Assembly: GCA_964433495.1 (NCBI GenBank)
Contig: CAYSRC010000016.1
Coordinates: forward strand, 1-44,509
Direction of reading: 5' to 3'
Length of the DNA stretch: 44,509 nt
From: CAYSRC01 sp964433495
GTDB taxonomy: Bacteria > Bacillota > Clostridia > Oscillospirales > Ruminococcaceae
Shown here: piece after piece, positions 8,127 through 16,041 of the stretch
How positions within the stretch are numbered: the first letter of the stretch is position 1
Layout of the letters: the number at the start of each line of letters is the position of its first letter
The notes under the pieces: generated by a model
The model's database searches: none
What the model saw: only the letters and a program-made list of their open reading frames with translations
Told to the model about the DNA's origin: nothing
Made by a program: the position numbers and the translations under genes

Positions 8127-9086
8127 ATGGGCAAAGAATTTGATTTCACGGTTTCCGGGTATTCGGGCGTCAACTATTTCATCGAGGTCGACTCGCTGCC
8201 CGAGGTGGGCGTCACGCAGATCGTGCGAAACGGCGACAACGGCAGGGCGTATCTCGGGGGCAACGGCATAAACATCGTTTATTATCTGCATGCCCTCGGG
8301 CTCAGCACGCTGCCCGTCATAAGGCTGGGGGAGGATGACAACGCCCGAAGCTACCGCGAGTTTTTCAAAGAGCAGGGCATCTCGACCGAGGCGGTTTCGA
8401 CGGTTCCCGGCGAGGCGACGTCGATATGCTATATGGTCGAGAGTGCGCGGCATGAGCACATGGTTTTGTTCTATCCCGGTGCGATGAACGGCAGCCACGC
8501 GCCCGGGAGCTACTGCGACGAGGTGTTGACAAGGTCGTCCTATTTTCTTATGTCGGTTGCGTCGGCAAGGGACAACCGCGCGCTGCTCGAGACGGCAAAG
8601 AGGACGGGGACTCCGCTGATTTTCTCCATGAAATACGACCCTGACGGCTTCCCGGACGACCTGCTAAAGGACGCGCTCGAGTATGCGGGCGTCATCTTCA
8701 TGAATGACGCAGAGGAGGAGCAGATCTGCCGCATCCTCTCCCTCGACGGAGCAGACGGGCTGTTTCGCAGCCCGAGGGTCGAGGTGGTTGTCGTGACCCT
8801 CGGCGAAAAGGGTTCGCGGGTGTACGAGCGCGCGAAGGACGGCGTCCGCTGCACCGAGGTCGCCGCCACAAGGCCGCGGGCCGTGGTCGACACTGCGGGG
8901 GCGGGGGACTCGTTTGCTGCGGGCTTTCTCTCGGCCATGCTGCGCGGGGAGAACCCCGTGTCGTGCGCGCGGTACGGCAGCACGGTCGCGTCGTTTGTCA
9001 TCGAGCACCAGGGGTGTATGCCCGACATGCCGTCCGAGCAGAGCATAAGGGCGAGGCACGCCTCGCGAAAGGAGGAGAACGGATGA
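8127..9086 (+). CDS. PfkB-family sugar/nucleoside kinase A
   Basis: A 319-residue ribokinase-fold kinase that transfers phosphate from ATP to a sugar or nucleoside hydroxyl. The substrate-side motif is GGNGINIVYYLHALG, near residues 47-61. The C-terminal signature DTAGAGDSFAAGF holds the catalytic Asp in GAGD. It follows the importer permeases directly. A second kinase of similar length lies two genes on, and both share VAATRPRAV/VAATRPERV just before the signature, so they are paralogues. The substrate may be an imported nucleoside or the pentose released from it. Sequence alone does not discriminate. The stop overlaps the next start by ATGA. Confidence 0.88.
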   Translation: MGKEFDFTVSGYSGVNYFIEVDSLPEVGVTQIVRNGDNGRAYLGGNGINIVYYLHALGLSTLPVIRLGEDDNARSYREFFKEQGISTEAVSTVPGEATSICYMVESARHEHMVLFYPGAMNGSHAPGSYCDEVLTRSSYFLMSVASARDNRALLETAKRTGTPLIFSMKYDPDGFPDDLLKDALEYAGVIFMNDAEEEQICRILSLDGADGLFRSPRVEVVVVTLGEKGSRVYERAKDGVRCTEVAATRPRAVVDTAGAGDSFAAGFLSAMLRGENPVSCARYGSTVASFVIEHQGCMPDMPSEQSIRARHASRKEENG

Positions 9087-9727
9087 ATCCCAAAGAGCAG
9101 ACAGAGCGCACGGCGCTCGTGATAATCGACATGGTCCGTGACTTCACCGACCCCGGCGGGCGGGTCTACTACGCCGACAACGCGAAGATCATGCCGAACG
9201 TCGAGCGGGCGCTGGATTTTTGCAGACGGCAGGGTATGCTGATCATCTTTATCCAGCACAGGCACCGCGCAGGAAAGCCCGACAAAAACCTCGTCGGCAT
9301 GCGGCCCAACTGTATCGAGGGCACCGGCGGCGAGCAGATCGACCCCCGCTTAAAGGTCGACCCGCAAAGGGACTACGTCATTCAAAAAAGGCGCTACAGC
9401 GCATTTTTCGGCACCGACCTCGACCTTGTGCTGCGCGAGCACGGCATCAAAAACGTGGTTGCGGTCGGCACCAAGACCAACTGCTGCGTGCGCGCGACGG
9501 TGACCGACGCCTACTATCTCGACTACAACGCGATCGTGCTCAGCGACTGCGTGTGCACCAACTCCGACATTGTCAACGAGGTACACCTCACCGACATAAA
9601 AAAGTACCTCGGCACGGTGATGACCCTCGACGAGTTTGAGAGAAAGATCGAGTGCGGGCAGCCCCTTCTCAACGAAAAGATTTTGGTCGGGGACAGCTTT
9701 GTGTTCAGCGAGGGCATACCCAAATGA
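9083..9727 (+). CDS. Isochorismatase/nicotinamidase-like cysteine hydrolase
   Basis: A 214-residue hydrolase with the triad layout of the family: Asp in LVIIDMVRDF near residue 18, Lys in IQKRRYSAFFGTDL near residue 100, and nucleophilic Cys in GTKTNCCVRATVTDAY near residue 131. Members hydrolyse amides or carbamoyl groups (nicotinamide, ureidoacrylate, N-carbamoylsarcosine). The ATG at 9083 is used because AAAGGAGGA precedes it and it overlaps the kinase stop. The longer open frame from 8963 merely shadows that gene. Lying between two kinases in a nucleoside operon, it may act on the base moiety or a side-chain amide, by inference. Confidence 0.85.
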   Translation: MNPKEQTERTALVIIDMVRDFTDPGGRVYYADNAKIMPNVERALDFCRRQGMLIIFIQHRHRAGKPDKNLVGMRPNCIEGTGGEQIDPRLKVDPQRDYVIQKRRYSAFFGTDLDLVLREHGIKNVVAVGTKTNCCVRATVTDAYYLDYNAIVLSDCVCTNSDIVNEVHLTDIKKYLGTVMTLDEFERKIECGQPLLNEKILVGDSFVFSEGIPK

Positions 9728-10695
9728 CGGCAAAAGCGGATTGTGTGATTGTCGGCTACGCGGGGGTCGACAGGGTCATCAGGGTCGAGCGGTTTTCGCA
9801 AAACGGCGCGACCTCAATCATCCTCAACGGCGACAACCGAAACGTCTATTTCGGCGGCAACGGGTCGAACGTCGCCTACTGTATGGCGAAGCTCGGGTGC
9901 GCGGTTTATCCGCTTATGCGGGTGGGCGGGCTCGACGAGCGGGAGCTCGGCTACATCAGGCACTTTAAGGACGCGGGCGTCATCACCGACGGCATACGCG
10001 TTGTGCCGGGCGAGACGACGAGCGTGTGCCACCTGGTGGAGGACGCGAAGGGAAATCACCTCACGATGAGCTATCCCGGGGCGATGAATGTCAGATATGC
10101 CACCGAGGACTATGACGACAGTGTCTTTTCCGGGGCAAAATACGGCATAATCACCGTCTCCACCTACGCGGACACCGTGCAGTTTTTGCAAAAGTGCCGC
10201 AGGCACGCCCTGCCTATGGTGCTCGCGATGCGGGCGGACAGGGAATCGTTCTCCCACTTCGTGTTAAAAGACATTCTGCACGAGGCCGAGATAATCTTTG
10301 CCAACGAGACCGAGCGCAGATTTATCGAGGAGGAATACGGCCTTTCGTCGATAACCGAGCTGATGCGCAGGGGGAACGCGCGGATCATCGTCACCACCCT
10401 CGGCGCCGACGGCTGCGCGGTTTACGAGCGGACGCAGGACGGCGGGATAAAGGAGAGCCGCGTCGCCGCGACAAGGCCCGAAAGGGTCGTCGACGCGACG
10501 GGCGCGGGGGATTCGTTTATCGCGGGGTTTATGTACGGTATCCTTCACGGATACCCGGCCGAGCGGTGCGCCGAGTTCGCGAGCACCGAGGCGGCGTTCA
10601 TCATCGAAAAGGTCGGGTGCATAACCAACGCGCCCGATGAAAAACAGATGCTCAAACGCAATGAGACGAGACAACAGGAGGTCAAACATGGTTAA
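9724..10695 (+). CDS. PfkB-family sugar/nucleoside kinase B
   Basis: A 323-residue paralogue of kinase A. The GGNGSNVAYCMAKLG motif is near residues 41-55 and the signature DATGAGDSFIAGF near 259-271. Both kinases share an NGDN-x-YxGGNG block and a YPGAMN segment, so duplication followed by divergence is likely. The start at 9724 overlaps the hydrolase stop (ATGA). The open frame continues upstream to 9652 only as an overlap artefact. Two kinases in one operon could phosphorylate different substrates, or act sequentially on different hydroxyls of a pentose. Confidence 0.87.
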   Translation: MTAKADCVIVGYAGVDRVIRVERFSQNGATSIILNGDNRNVYFGGNGSNVAYCMAKLGCAVYPLMRVGGLDERELGYIRHFKDAGVITDGIRVVPGETTSVCHLVEDAKGNHLTMSYPGAMNVRYATEDYDDSVFSGAKYGIITVSTYADTVQFLQKCRRHALPMVLAMRADRESFSHFVLKDILHEAEIIFANETERRFIEEEYGLSSITELMRRGNARIIVTTLGADGCAVYERTQDGGIKESRVAATRPERVVDATGAGDSFIAGFMYGILHGYPAERCAEFASTEAAFIIEKVGCITNAPDEKQMLKRNETRQQEVKHG

Positions 10696-11452
10696 CGGAA
10701 AAACGCTTTACGGCCAGTGCGCAAAGGGGGACATTGCAAAATATGTTCTGCTGTCGGGTGACCCGTGGAGGGTCGACGTGCTTGCCGAGAACCTTGAAAA
10801 CGCGCGGCACATCGCCTTTTCGCGCGAGTTCAACACCTATACCGGGACGTATAAGGGCGTCGAGATAACCGTTTCGTCGACCGGCATGGGCGCGCCCACC
10901 GCCGCCATAGCGATGGAGGAGTTGTACGAGTGCGGCATGGAGGTCGCCGTGCGAATGGGCACCAACATGGTGCTCGACGAGCGCAACTTCGGTAAATATA
11001 TGGTGCCTGTCGGGGCCATGAGGGAGGAGGGGACGAGCATAGCCTACGCGCCTCTGTCCTACCCCGCCATCGCCGACGCCGAGCTTGTGCGATACCTCTC
11101 CGAGGGGGTCAGGGACAACGGCTTTGAGGTCGTAAACGGCCTTGTGTGCACCCGCGACTCGTTCTACACCGACTTCAGGGAGTCGAAGTTCAGCCTTGAA
11201 AAGAAGGTGGACATCCTCGGCTCGATCGACAAGCTCCGCCGCTACGGCGTCGACTCGCTCGATATGGAGACGGCGGCGCTGTTCACGATAGGCCGCCTGA
11301 TGGGGGTCAAGGTCGCGATGATCGCTCTCGGCACGGTGAAGGAAAATCTCAAGGAATTCATGTACGGCGAGGAAAAGAAGAAAAACGAGGCCGTTCTGTG
11401 CAGGGTCGCGCTGGACGGGCTTGTAAAATATGCGAAAAGCAGAGAGGCTTAA
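10688..11452 (+). CDS. Nucleoside phosphorylase (NP-I family) 1
   Basis: A 254-residue NP-I phosphorylase that splits a nucleoside with phosphate into base and (deoxy)ribose-1-phosphate. Visible motifs are GDPWRVD (phosphate loop) near residue 25, EFNTYTG, STGMGAPTAA near 64-73, RMGTN near 89 (phosphate Arg) and LDMETAALFTIG near 196 (ribose-binding Met-Glu). After that, LGTVKEN replaces the usual Ser-Asp of purine phosphorylases, so base preference may lean towards pyrimidine or be unusual. The ATG at 10688 follows AGGAGG and lies within the end of kinase B. The product sugar phosphate is a plausible substrate for the downstream enzymes. Confidence 0.87.
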   Translation: MVNGKTLYGQCAKGDIAKYVLLSGDPWRVDVLAENLENARHIAFSREFNTYTGTYKGVEITVSSTGMGAPTAAIAMEELYECGMEVAVRMGTNMVLDERNFGKYMVPVGAMREEGTSIAYAPLSYPAIADAELVRYLSEGVRDNGFEVVNGLVCTRDSFYTDFRESKFSLEKKVDILGSIDKLRRYGVDSLDMETAALFTIGRLMGVKVAMIALGTVKENLKEFMYGEEKKKNEAVLCRVALDGLVKYAKSREA

Positions 11453-11455
11453 GGG

Positions 11456-12265
11456 ATGAACGCCAAAGATTTTTTCAAGCAAAAGCGGATCATCGGGATG
11501 GTCCACTGTCTTCCGCTTCCCGGTACGCTCGGGTATGACGGCAACATGGAGAAGGTCAGGCGGCGCGCGCTCGAGGACGCCCGCACTCTGCGCGACGGCG
11601 GGGTCGACGCGGTGATTGTCGAAAACAACAGCGACTCGCCGTTCGGCGCGAGGATGGACACGGAGCAGGTGTGTGCGCTCGCGGCGATAAGCGCGCTTGT
11701 CAGGCGCGAGCTCGACATCCCCGTGGGCATCGACGCGGCGTTCTGCGACTATAAGGCGGACATCGCGACCGCGGTGGCGGTGGACGCCGACTTTGTCAGG
11801 ATACCCGTGTTTTGCGACACCGTCGTCAACGCGTGCGGCATCATCGAACCGTGCTGCCGCGAGGTCATAAAATACCGCAAGGCGCTCGGCGCCGAGAATG
11901 TCGCGCTCTTTTGCGACATCCAGGTCAAGCACTCGTACATGCTGCTCGAGAGCATCCCCATCGAGGAGAGCGCCGCCGCGGCGCAGGCAAACGGCGCCGA
12001 CGCGGTGATCGTGACGGGCAGGCACACGGGGCAGGAGACGCCGGTCGATATTATACGCAGGGTAAAAAAGGCCGTTGATATCCCCGTGATAGCGGGCAGC
12101 GGCTTCAACGGCAGCAATGCAGCGGCACAGCTCGGCGTCATCGACGGGGCCATCGTGGGCTCGGCCTTTAAGGAGGGCGGGGTGCTCGCCAATCCGATCA
12201 AGCGCGAGCTCGTCGAGCAGACAATGAAAGCGGTAAAGGAATATAAAGGAGAACACAGCGTATGA
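11456..12265 (+). CDS. BtpA/SgcQ-family TIM-barrel protein
   Basis: A 269-residue protein of the BtpA family (bacterial BtpA, enterobacterial SgcQ). The family start is clear: IGMVHCLPLPGTLGYDG at residues 13-29. DAVIVENNSDSPFG, GIDAAFCDY and the C-terminal AIVGSAFKEGG fit a phosphate-binding barrel. The biochemical function is not firmly known. BtpA was linked to photosystem I stability and SgcQ lies in a sugar operon. Placement between a nucleoside phosphorylase and an alcohol dehydrogenase suggests action on a phosphorylated sugar, for example as an isomerase or lyase. The stop overlaps the next start (12262-12265). Confidence 0.85.
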   Translation: MNAKDFFKQKRIIGMVHCLPLPGTLGYDGNMEKVRRRALEDARTLRDGGVDAVIVENNSDSPFGARMDTEQVCALAAISALVRRELDIPVGIDAAFCDYKADIATAVAVDADFVRIPVFCDTVVNACGIIEPCCREVIKYRKALGAENVALFCDIQVKHSYMLLESIPIEESAAAAQANGADAVIVTGRHTGQETPVDIIRRVKKAVDIPVIAGSGFNGSNAAAQLGVIDGAIVGSAFKEGGVLANPIKRELVEQTMKAVKEYKGEHSV

Positions 12266-13413
12266 TGAGACCTGTTAAGCTTGCGGGGGACCAGCTGATC
12301 TGGGGCGAGGGCAGCCTCTCGCATTTGGAGACGCTGAGAGGGAAAAAGGCGTGCATCGTCCTCGGCGGACACAGCATGCAAAAGGCGGGCTTTGCCGACA
12401 GGGCGGCAGAGCACCTGAAAAAGGCGGGCATGGAGGTCGTCTTTTTTGAGGGCGTGGAGCCCGACCCGCATCTTTCGACCGTGAAGCGCGGCGCGCAGTT
12501 TATGCTCAAAGAGCAGCCCGACTGGATCGTCGCCATGGGCGGCGGCTCGACGATGGACGCCGCAAAGACCATGTGGGTGTTCTACGAGCACCCCGAGCTC
12601 GAAAAGCTCTCGGATTTTATGGCGCCCAACAGGGTTCCGCCCCTGCGGAAGAAGGCGCGGTTTGCGTGTATCCCCTCGACAAGCGGTTCGGCGAGCGAGG
12701 TGAGCCGCTCGATCGTCGTCACCGACGACGAGACGGGCGCAAAGGTCGGCATCGGCGATATGGAGATGATGCCCGATGTGGCGATATGCGACCCGCTCAT
12801 CGCCTCGACAATGCCCCAAAATGTCACGGCAGAGACGGGCATGGACGCGCTGACCCACTGCATCGAGGCCCTGACCTCCACGCGGGCGCACTTTTTGTCC
12901 GACCTGCTCGCGTCCTATGCCGCAAAGGAAATATACGAGTATCTTCCCAAAGCCTATGACGACGGTGCAAATCTCTGCTGGCGCGAGCACATGCTCAACG
13001 CGTCGATGACGGCGGGCATGGCGTTCACCAACGTTTCGCTCGGCCTCGTGCACAGCTTTGCGCAGACTCTCGGCGGCATGTACAAGCTCTCGCACGGGCT
13101 GGGCGACGCGATCATCCTGCCGTACATCATCGAGTTCAACTATGCGGACGAGCACGCAAAAGCGGTGTACGACAAGCTCGCGGGCGAGCTGGGTGAAAGC
13201 GACCTTGCGCAGGCGGTGAGAAAGCTCAACGAGCGCCTCAACATCCCGCACACCGTCAAAGAGGCGATCGACACGACTGATGAAGAGTACCTCGGCCGCC
13301 TTAGGGAGATCGCCGAGTCGGCCCTTCGCGACGGCTGTACAAAGACCGCCCCGATCATCCCGCCCGAGGGGACGATGGAGGAGCTCGCCCGACTCATCTA
13401 CCTCGGCAAATAA
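12262..13413 (+). CDS. Iron-containing alcohol dehydrogenase
   Basis: A 383-residue group III Fe-ADH that probably reduces an aldehyde with NAD(P)H. MGGGSTMDAAK is the nucleotide-binding GGGS motif near residue 94. Metal ligands are visible as Asp and His in GMDALTHCIEAL near 194-205 and two His in GLVHSFAQTLGG and KLSHGLGDAI near 256-281. The length is typical. It is preceded by AAAGGAG and overlaps the BtpA gene. In this operon the substrate may be a short aldehyde from aldol-type cleavage of a sugar phosphate, as ADHs act in the DHAP shunt for methylthioribose. That role is inference. Confidence 0.9.
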   Translation: MMRPVKLAGDQLIWGEGSLSHLETLRGKKACIVLGGHSMQKAGFADRAAEHLKKAGMEVVFFEGVEPDPHLSTVKRGAQFMLKEQPDWIVAMGGGSTMDAAKTMWVFYEHPELEKLSDFMAPNRVPPLRKKARFACIPSTSGSASEVSRSIVVTDDETGAKVGIGDMEMMPDVAICDPLIASTMPQNVTAETGMDALTHCIEALTSTRAHFLSDLLASYAAKEIYEYLPKAYDDGANLCWREHMLNASMTAGMAFTNVSLGLVHSFAQTLGGMYKLSHGLGDAIILPYIIEFNYADEHAKAVYDKLAGELGESDLAQAVRKLNERLNIPHTVKEAIDTTDEEYLGRLREIAESALRDGCTKTAPIIPPEGTMEELARLIYLGK

Positions 13414-13428
13414 CCCGATAAATTGATT

Positions 13429-13456
13429 GAACGGGCGGCTCTGAAGCCGCCCGTTC
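13429..13456 (+). promoter_or_regulatory. Intercistronic hairpin after Fe-ADH
   Basis: A 12-bp perfect stem (13429-13440 with 13445-13456) and CTGA loop with no T-run. It is likely to modulate mRNA stability or read-through between Fe-ADH and the TrpA-like pair. Confidence 0.55.
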
Positions 13457-13472
13457 TCGGAAAGGTGTACCC

Positions 13473-14195
13473 ATGGCCTTTGAATTGATCTGCTATCTCA
13501 ACTTCGGATACCCGACGATCGAGGACGGCATCCGCGCGGCGAGAGATTATGTCGAGAGCGGCTGCACCGCGCTTCAGATAGACATCCCCTCGCGCGACCC
13601 CTACCTTGAGCACGCGAGCATACAGGACAGGATGCGATACTGTCTCGAGCACACACCCGATTACGAGGCGTATTTTGAGGGCATCTGCCGCATAAGGGAG
13701 ATGTACCCCGACCTGAAGCTTGTGCTCATGCTGTACGAGAACACGGTGAAGGAGCTCGGCGTCGAGCGAATCATCGCCTTTTGCAAGAGGGCCGGGATAA
13801 CCATGTCGACATTTGTCGGCTCGGACGACGGAATCCGCCGCGCGTTGACGGACAGCGGGGTAGACATCGCGTGCTACGTGCAGTTCCATCTGCCCGACGA
13901 CGAGGTCTCGTTTGCAAAGAGCTCGAGGATGCCGACCCTTTTGCAGGTGAAGTCGGCGGGAAAGGTGAAGCCGGGGTACGACAGCTTTGAAAAGTGTCTT
14001 GCGTATCTCAGAAACGTCGGGATCGGCGGGCCCGTCTACGCGAGCGTCGGCATAAAGACGCCCGAGGATGTGCGCATGGTGAAGCGCGCGGGAGCGGACG
14101 GGGCGTTTGTGGGAAGCGTTTTGATGGACGCGGCCGGCGACGAAAAGGCTCTTAAAAGAAGGATTGCGGGATTTATCGCCGCATCCGCAGACTGA
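13473..14195 (+). CDS. TrpA-like TIM-barrel protein (paralogue 2)
   Basis: A 240-residue relative of the tryptophan synthase alpha chain. CTALQIDIPSRDPYLE aligns with the catalytic segment of TrpA. Gln35 replaces Glu49 and Glu46 replaces Asp60, the same pair of changes as in paralogue 1. The C-terminal barrel end, SVGIKTPEDV...GADGAFVGSVLM, keeps the glycine/serine phosphate site. GGAAAGG precedes the ATG. It is followed after 23 bases by paralogue 3, so the two may form a hetero-oligomer or act in sequence. It is unlikely to make tryptophan because no trp genes accompany it. Confidence 0.78.
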   Translation: MAFELICYLNFGYPTIEDGIRAARDYVESGCTALQIDIPSRDPYLEHASIQDRMRYCLEHTPDYEAYFEGICRIREMYPDLKLVLMLYENTVKELGVERIIAFCKRAGITMSTFVGSDDGIRRALTDSGVDIACYVQFHLPDDEVSFAKSSRMPTLLQVKSAGKVKPGYDSFEKCLAYLRNVGIGGPVYASVGIKTPEDVRMVKRAGADGAFVGSVLMDAAGDEKALKRRIAGFIAASAD

Positions 14196-14218
14196 AAGGA
14201 ATATAAGGAGAAGAATAA

Positions 14219-14947
14219 ATGAAGATTATATGCTATCTGTCCTACGGGTTCCCCACAATTGACGAGAGCCTTAAGATAGCCGAGTGCTATATCGAGTCGG
14301 GATGCGACATGATCGAGTGCTGTCTGCCCACCGACGATGCCTATCTTGACCCCGAGTTTCTCAGCGACAAGATGAAGCAGTCGCTTTCGGTGTGCAGCGA
14401 CTACGAGGTCTATCTCAAAAAGCTCTCGGAGTTCACAAAAAAGCACCCCGATACACGTCTTATACTCGTCATATACGAGAGCCTCATCGCCGAGATCGGC
14501 GTCGACAGGCTGATTGCGTTTATGAAAGACAACGGCATAAAGGATTTGATTTACGCGGGCGATGTGAGAAGGCCCGAGATAAGGCAGAGACTCATTGACG
14601 GCGGTATACGCCTCAGCTCGCCCGTCTCTCACCTTATGACAGAAGAGGAGCTCGACGGCGCGGTGAACAGCAACGGCTTTGTCTATATGGAGGGCAAGCC
14701 CGCCCGCGGAGTAAGACCCGGGTTTGAGACGCTTGAGCGGTGCATCGCCGAGCTGCGGCGGCTGGGCATCGACCGCCCCATATACTGCGGCGTCGGCATC
14801 CATACCCCCGACGACGTGCGGCTTGTCAAACGGGCGAAGGGGGACGGCGTGTTTATCGGAAGCGCCCTTGTCCGGCAGTACGACGACAAGGCGGGCATCG
14901 CGAGGACAATCGGGGAGTTTAAGGCAGCGGCCGAAGAGCGGGTCTGA
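14219..14947 (+). CDS. TrpA-like TIM-barrel protein (paralogue 3, Glu/Asp retained)
   Basis: A 242-residue TrpA-fold protein. In CDMIECCLPTDDAYLD the TrpA catalytic positions are Glu33 and Asp44, identical to Glu49/Asp60 of TrpA and 11 apart. The other two paralogues have Gln/Glu. The C-terminal phosphate site reads GVGIHTPDDV...GDGVFIGSALV. TrpA performs a retro-aldol split of indole-glycerol phosphate to glyceraldehyde-3-phosphate. A similar C-C cleavage of another phosphorylated compound is a reasonable hypothesis. AAGGAG lies a few bases before ATG. The stop overlaps the phosphatase start (TGATG). Confidence 0.78.
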   Translation: MKIICYLSYGFPTIDESLKIAECYIESGCDMIECCLPTDDAYLDPEFLSDKMKQSLSVCSDYEVYLKKLSEFTKKHPDTRLILVIYESLIAEIGVDRLIAFMKDNGIKDLIYAGDVRRPEIRQRLIDGGIRLSSPVSHLMTEEELDGAVNSNGFVYMEGKPARGVRPGFETLERCIAELRRLGIDRPIYCGVGIHTPDDVRLVKRAKGDGVFIGSALVRQYDDKAGIARTIGEFKAAAEERV

Positions 14948-15963
14948 TGACGACGCTGTATCTTATTAGGCACTGTGAGGCGTTCGGAAACATACACAAG
15001 CGGCTGCACGGCGTGTGCGACACCGACATAACCCCGCGGGGTGCGCGCCAGCTTTTGTGCCTGCGGGGGCGCATGTGCACGGTGGAGCTTGACGCAGTGT
15101 ATTCGAGTTGCCTTACACGAGCTTATAAAACGGCGCTCGCGGTCGCGGACCCGGGGAGCCTTGCGGTGACAAGGATAAAGGAGCTCGGCGAGCGCGACCT
15201 CGGTGTGCTCGAGGACATGACCTGGCACGGCGCGAAGACCTCAAGACCCGAGGTTTTTAATGCGTGGAGAAGCGACCTGTTCAACTATGCGATACCGGAC
15301 GGCGAGTCGGAGAGAGCGTCGCTTGAGCGGTTTCGCGCGGCGCTGTCCGATATCGCCCGCAGACACAAGGGCGGGACGGCGGCAGTGGTGTCCCACTCGA
15401 TGGTGATAAAGACCCTGTTTGAGCGCGAGATTTTCGCCGGGCGGTCTGTGCCGTATGCCGACAACACAGCGATCTCCCGCTTGAGATACGACGCCGAAAG
15501 CGACCGATTTTTCGCCGACTTTGTCAACGACAGCGCGCATCTGCCCCGCGAGCTGAGCGGGTTTTACAAGGAGACATGGTGGAAGAGCGGCAGCGGAAGC
15601 GATGACTACAGCCTTAGGTTTATCGACACAAAGCGCACAGCTCGCGAATGCCGCGACAGTGACGCGTGCGGCAGGGTTGACGCTTACAGCGGCGACACGC
15701 ACGTGGGACACGGGAAGTTTTCTCTGTTTGGCGGTCGCTGCACAGCCCGCGTGTTTGTCGGTGAGGAGCACAGGCGCAGGGGATACGGCAGCCAGATTCT
15801 CGGCGAAATCATCGCAAGGACACGCGGGCTCGGCGCCGCAGAAATTGCGCTGTCCCCCGAGTGCATCGACAGAGATTTTCTGCTCTTTTGCGAGAAAAAC
15901 GGGCTTGCTCCGCGCGGGGACGGGACGTTCGCGGCGGGGATAGAGGCGCTTGGCCGCGTGTGA
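14947..15963 (+). CDS. Histidine phosphatase fused to GNAT acetyltransferase
   Basis: A 338-residue two-domain protein. Residues 1-195 are a histidine phosphatase (phosphoglycerate-mutase-like). LIRHCEAFGN holds Arg8 and His9, with Cys where RHGE usually has Gly. The second His is His150 in VVSHSMVIKTL. Residues about 222-338 look like a GNAT N-acetyltransferase with the acetyl-CoA loop EEHRRRGYGSQI at 273-284. The phosphatase may dephosphorylate a sugar or nucleotide in the pathway. The acetyltransferase substrate is unknown. Translationally coupled to the TrpA-like gene upstream, it is probably the last enzyme gene of the operon. Confidence 0.8.
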   Translation: MTTLYLIRHCEAFGNIHKRLHGVCDTDITPRGARQLLCLRGRMCTVELDAVYSSCLTRAYKTALAVADPGSLAVTRIKELGERDLGVLEDMTWHGAKTSRPEVFNAWRSDLFNYAIPDGESERASLERFRAALSDIARRHKGGTAAVVSHSMVIKTLFEREIFAGRSVPYADNTAISRLRYDAESDRFFADFVNDSAHLPRELSGFYKETWWKSGSGSDDYSLRFIDTKRTARECRDSDACGRVDAYSGDTHVGHGKFSLFGGRCTARVFVGEEHRRRGYGSQILGEIIARTRGLGAAEIALSPECIDRDFLLFCEKNGLAPRGDGTFAAGIEALGRV

Positions 15964-15972
15964 TAGGACAGC

Positions 15973-16001
15973 TTGCAAATAGGTCGTTTCAATGATAAAC
16001 T
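15973..16001 (+). promoter_or_regulatory. Possible internal promoter for the GntR gene
   Basis: TTGCAA (15973-15978), a 17-nt spacer, TAAACT (15996-16001). Moderate match. The 78-nt AT-rich gap before the regulator supports separate transcription. Confidence 0.4.
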
Positions 16002-16041
16002 AAACTGAGTTGGATATATTTGGTGAAAGAGGACAGCACCC

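Noticed and set aside
6888..8498. Long minus-strand open frame (536 codons)
   Set aside because: It is antisense to permease and kinase genes, rich in Arg/His/Asp, with no motif or ribosome site. It is a GC-rich shadow frame.
8963..9082. Upstream extension of the isochorismatase-like frame
   Set aside because: It overlaps the kinase gene in another frame and is not hydrolase-like. ATG 9083 has a strong ribosome site.
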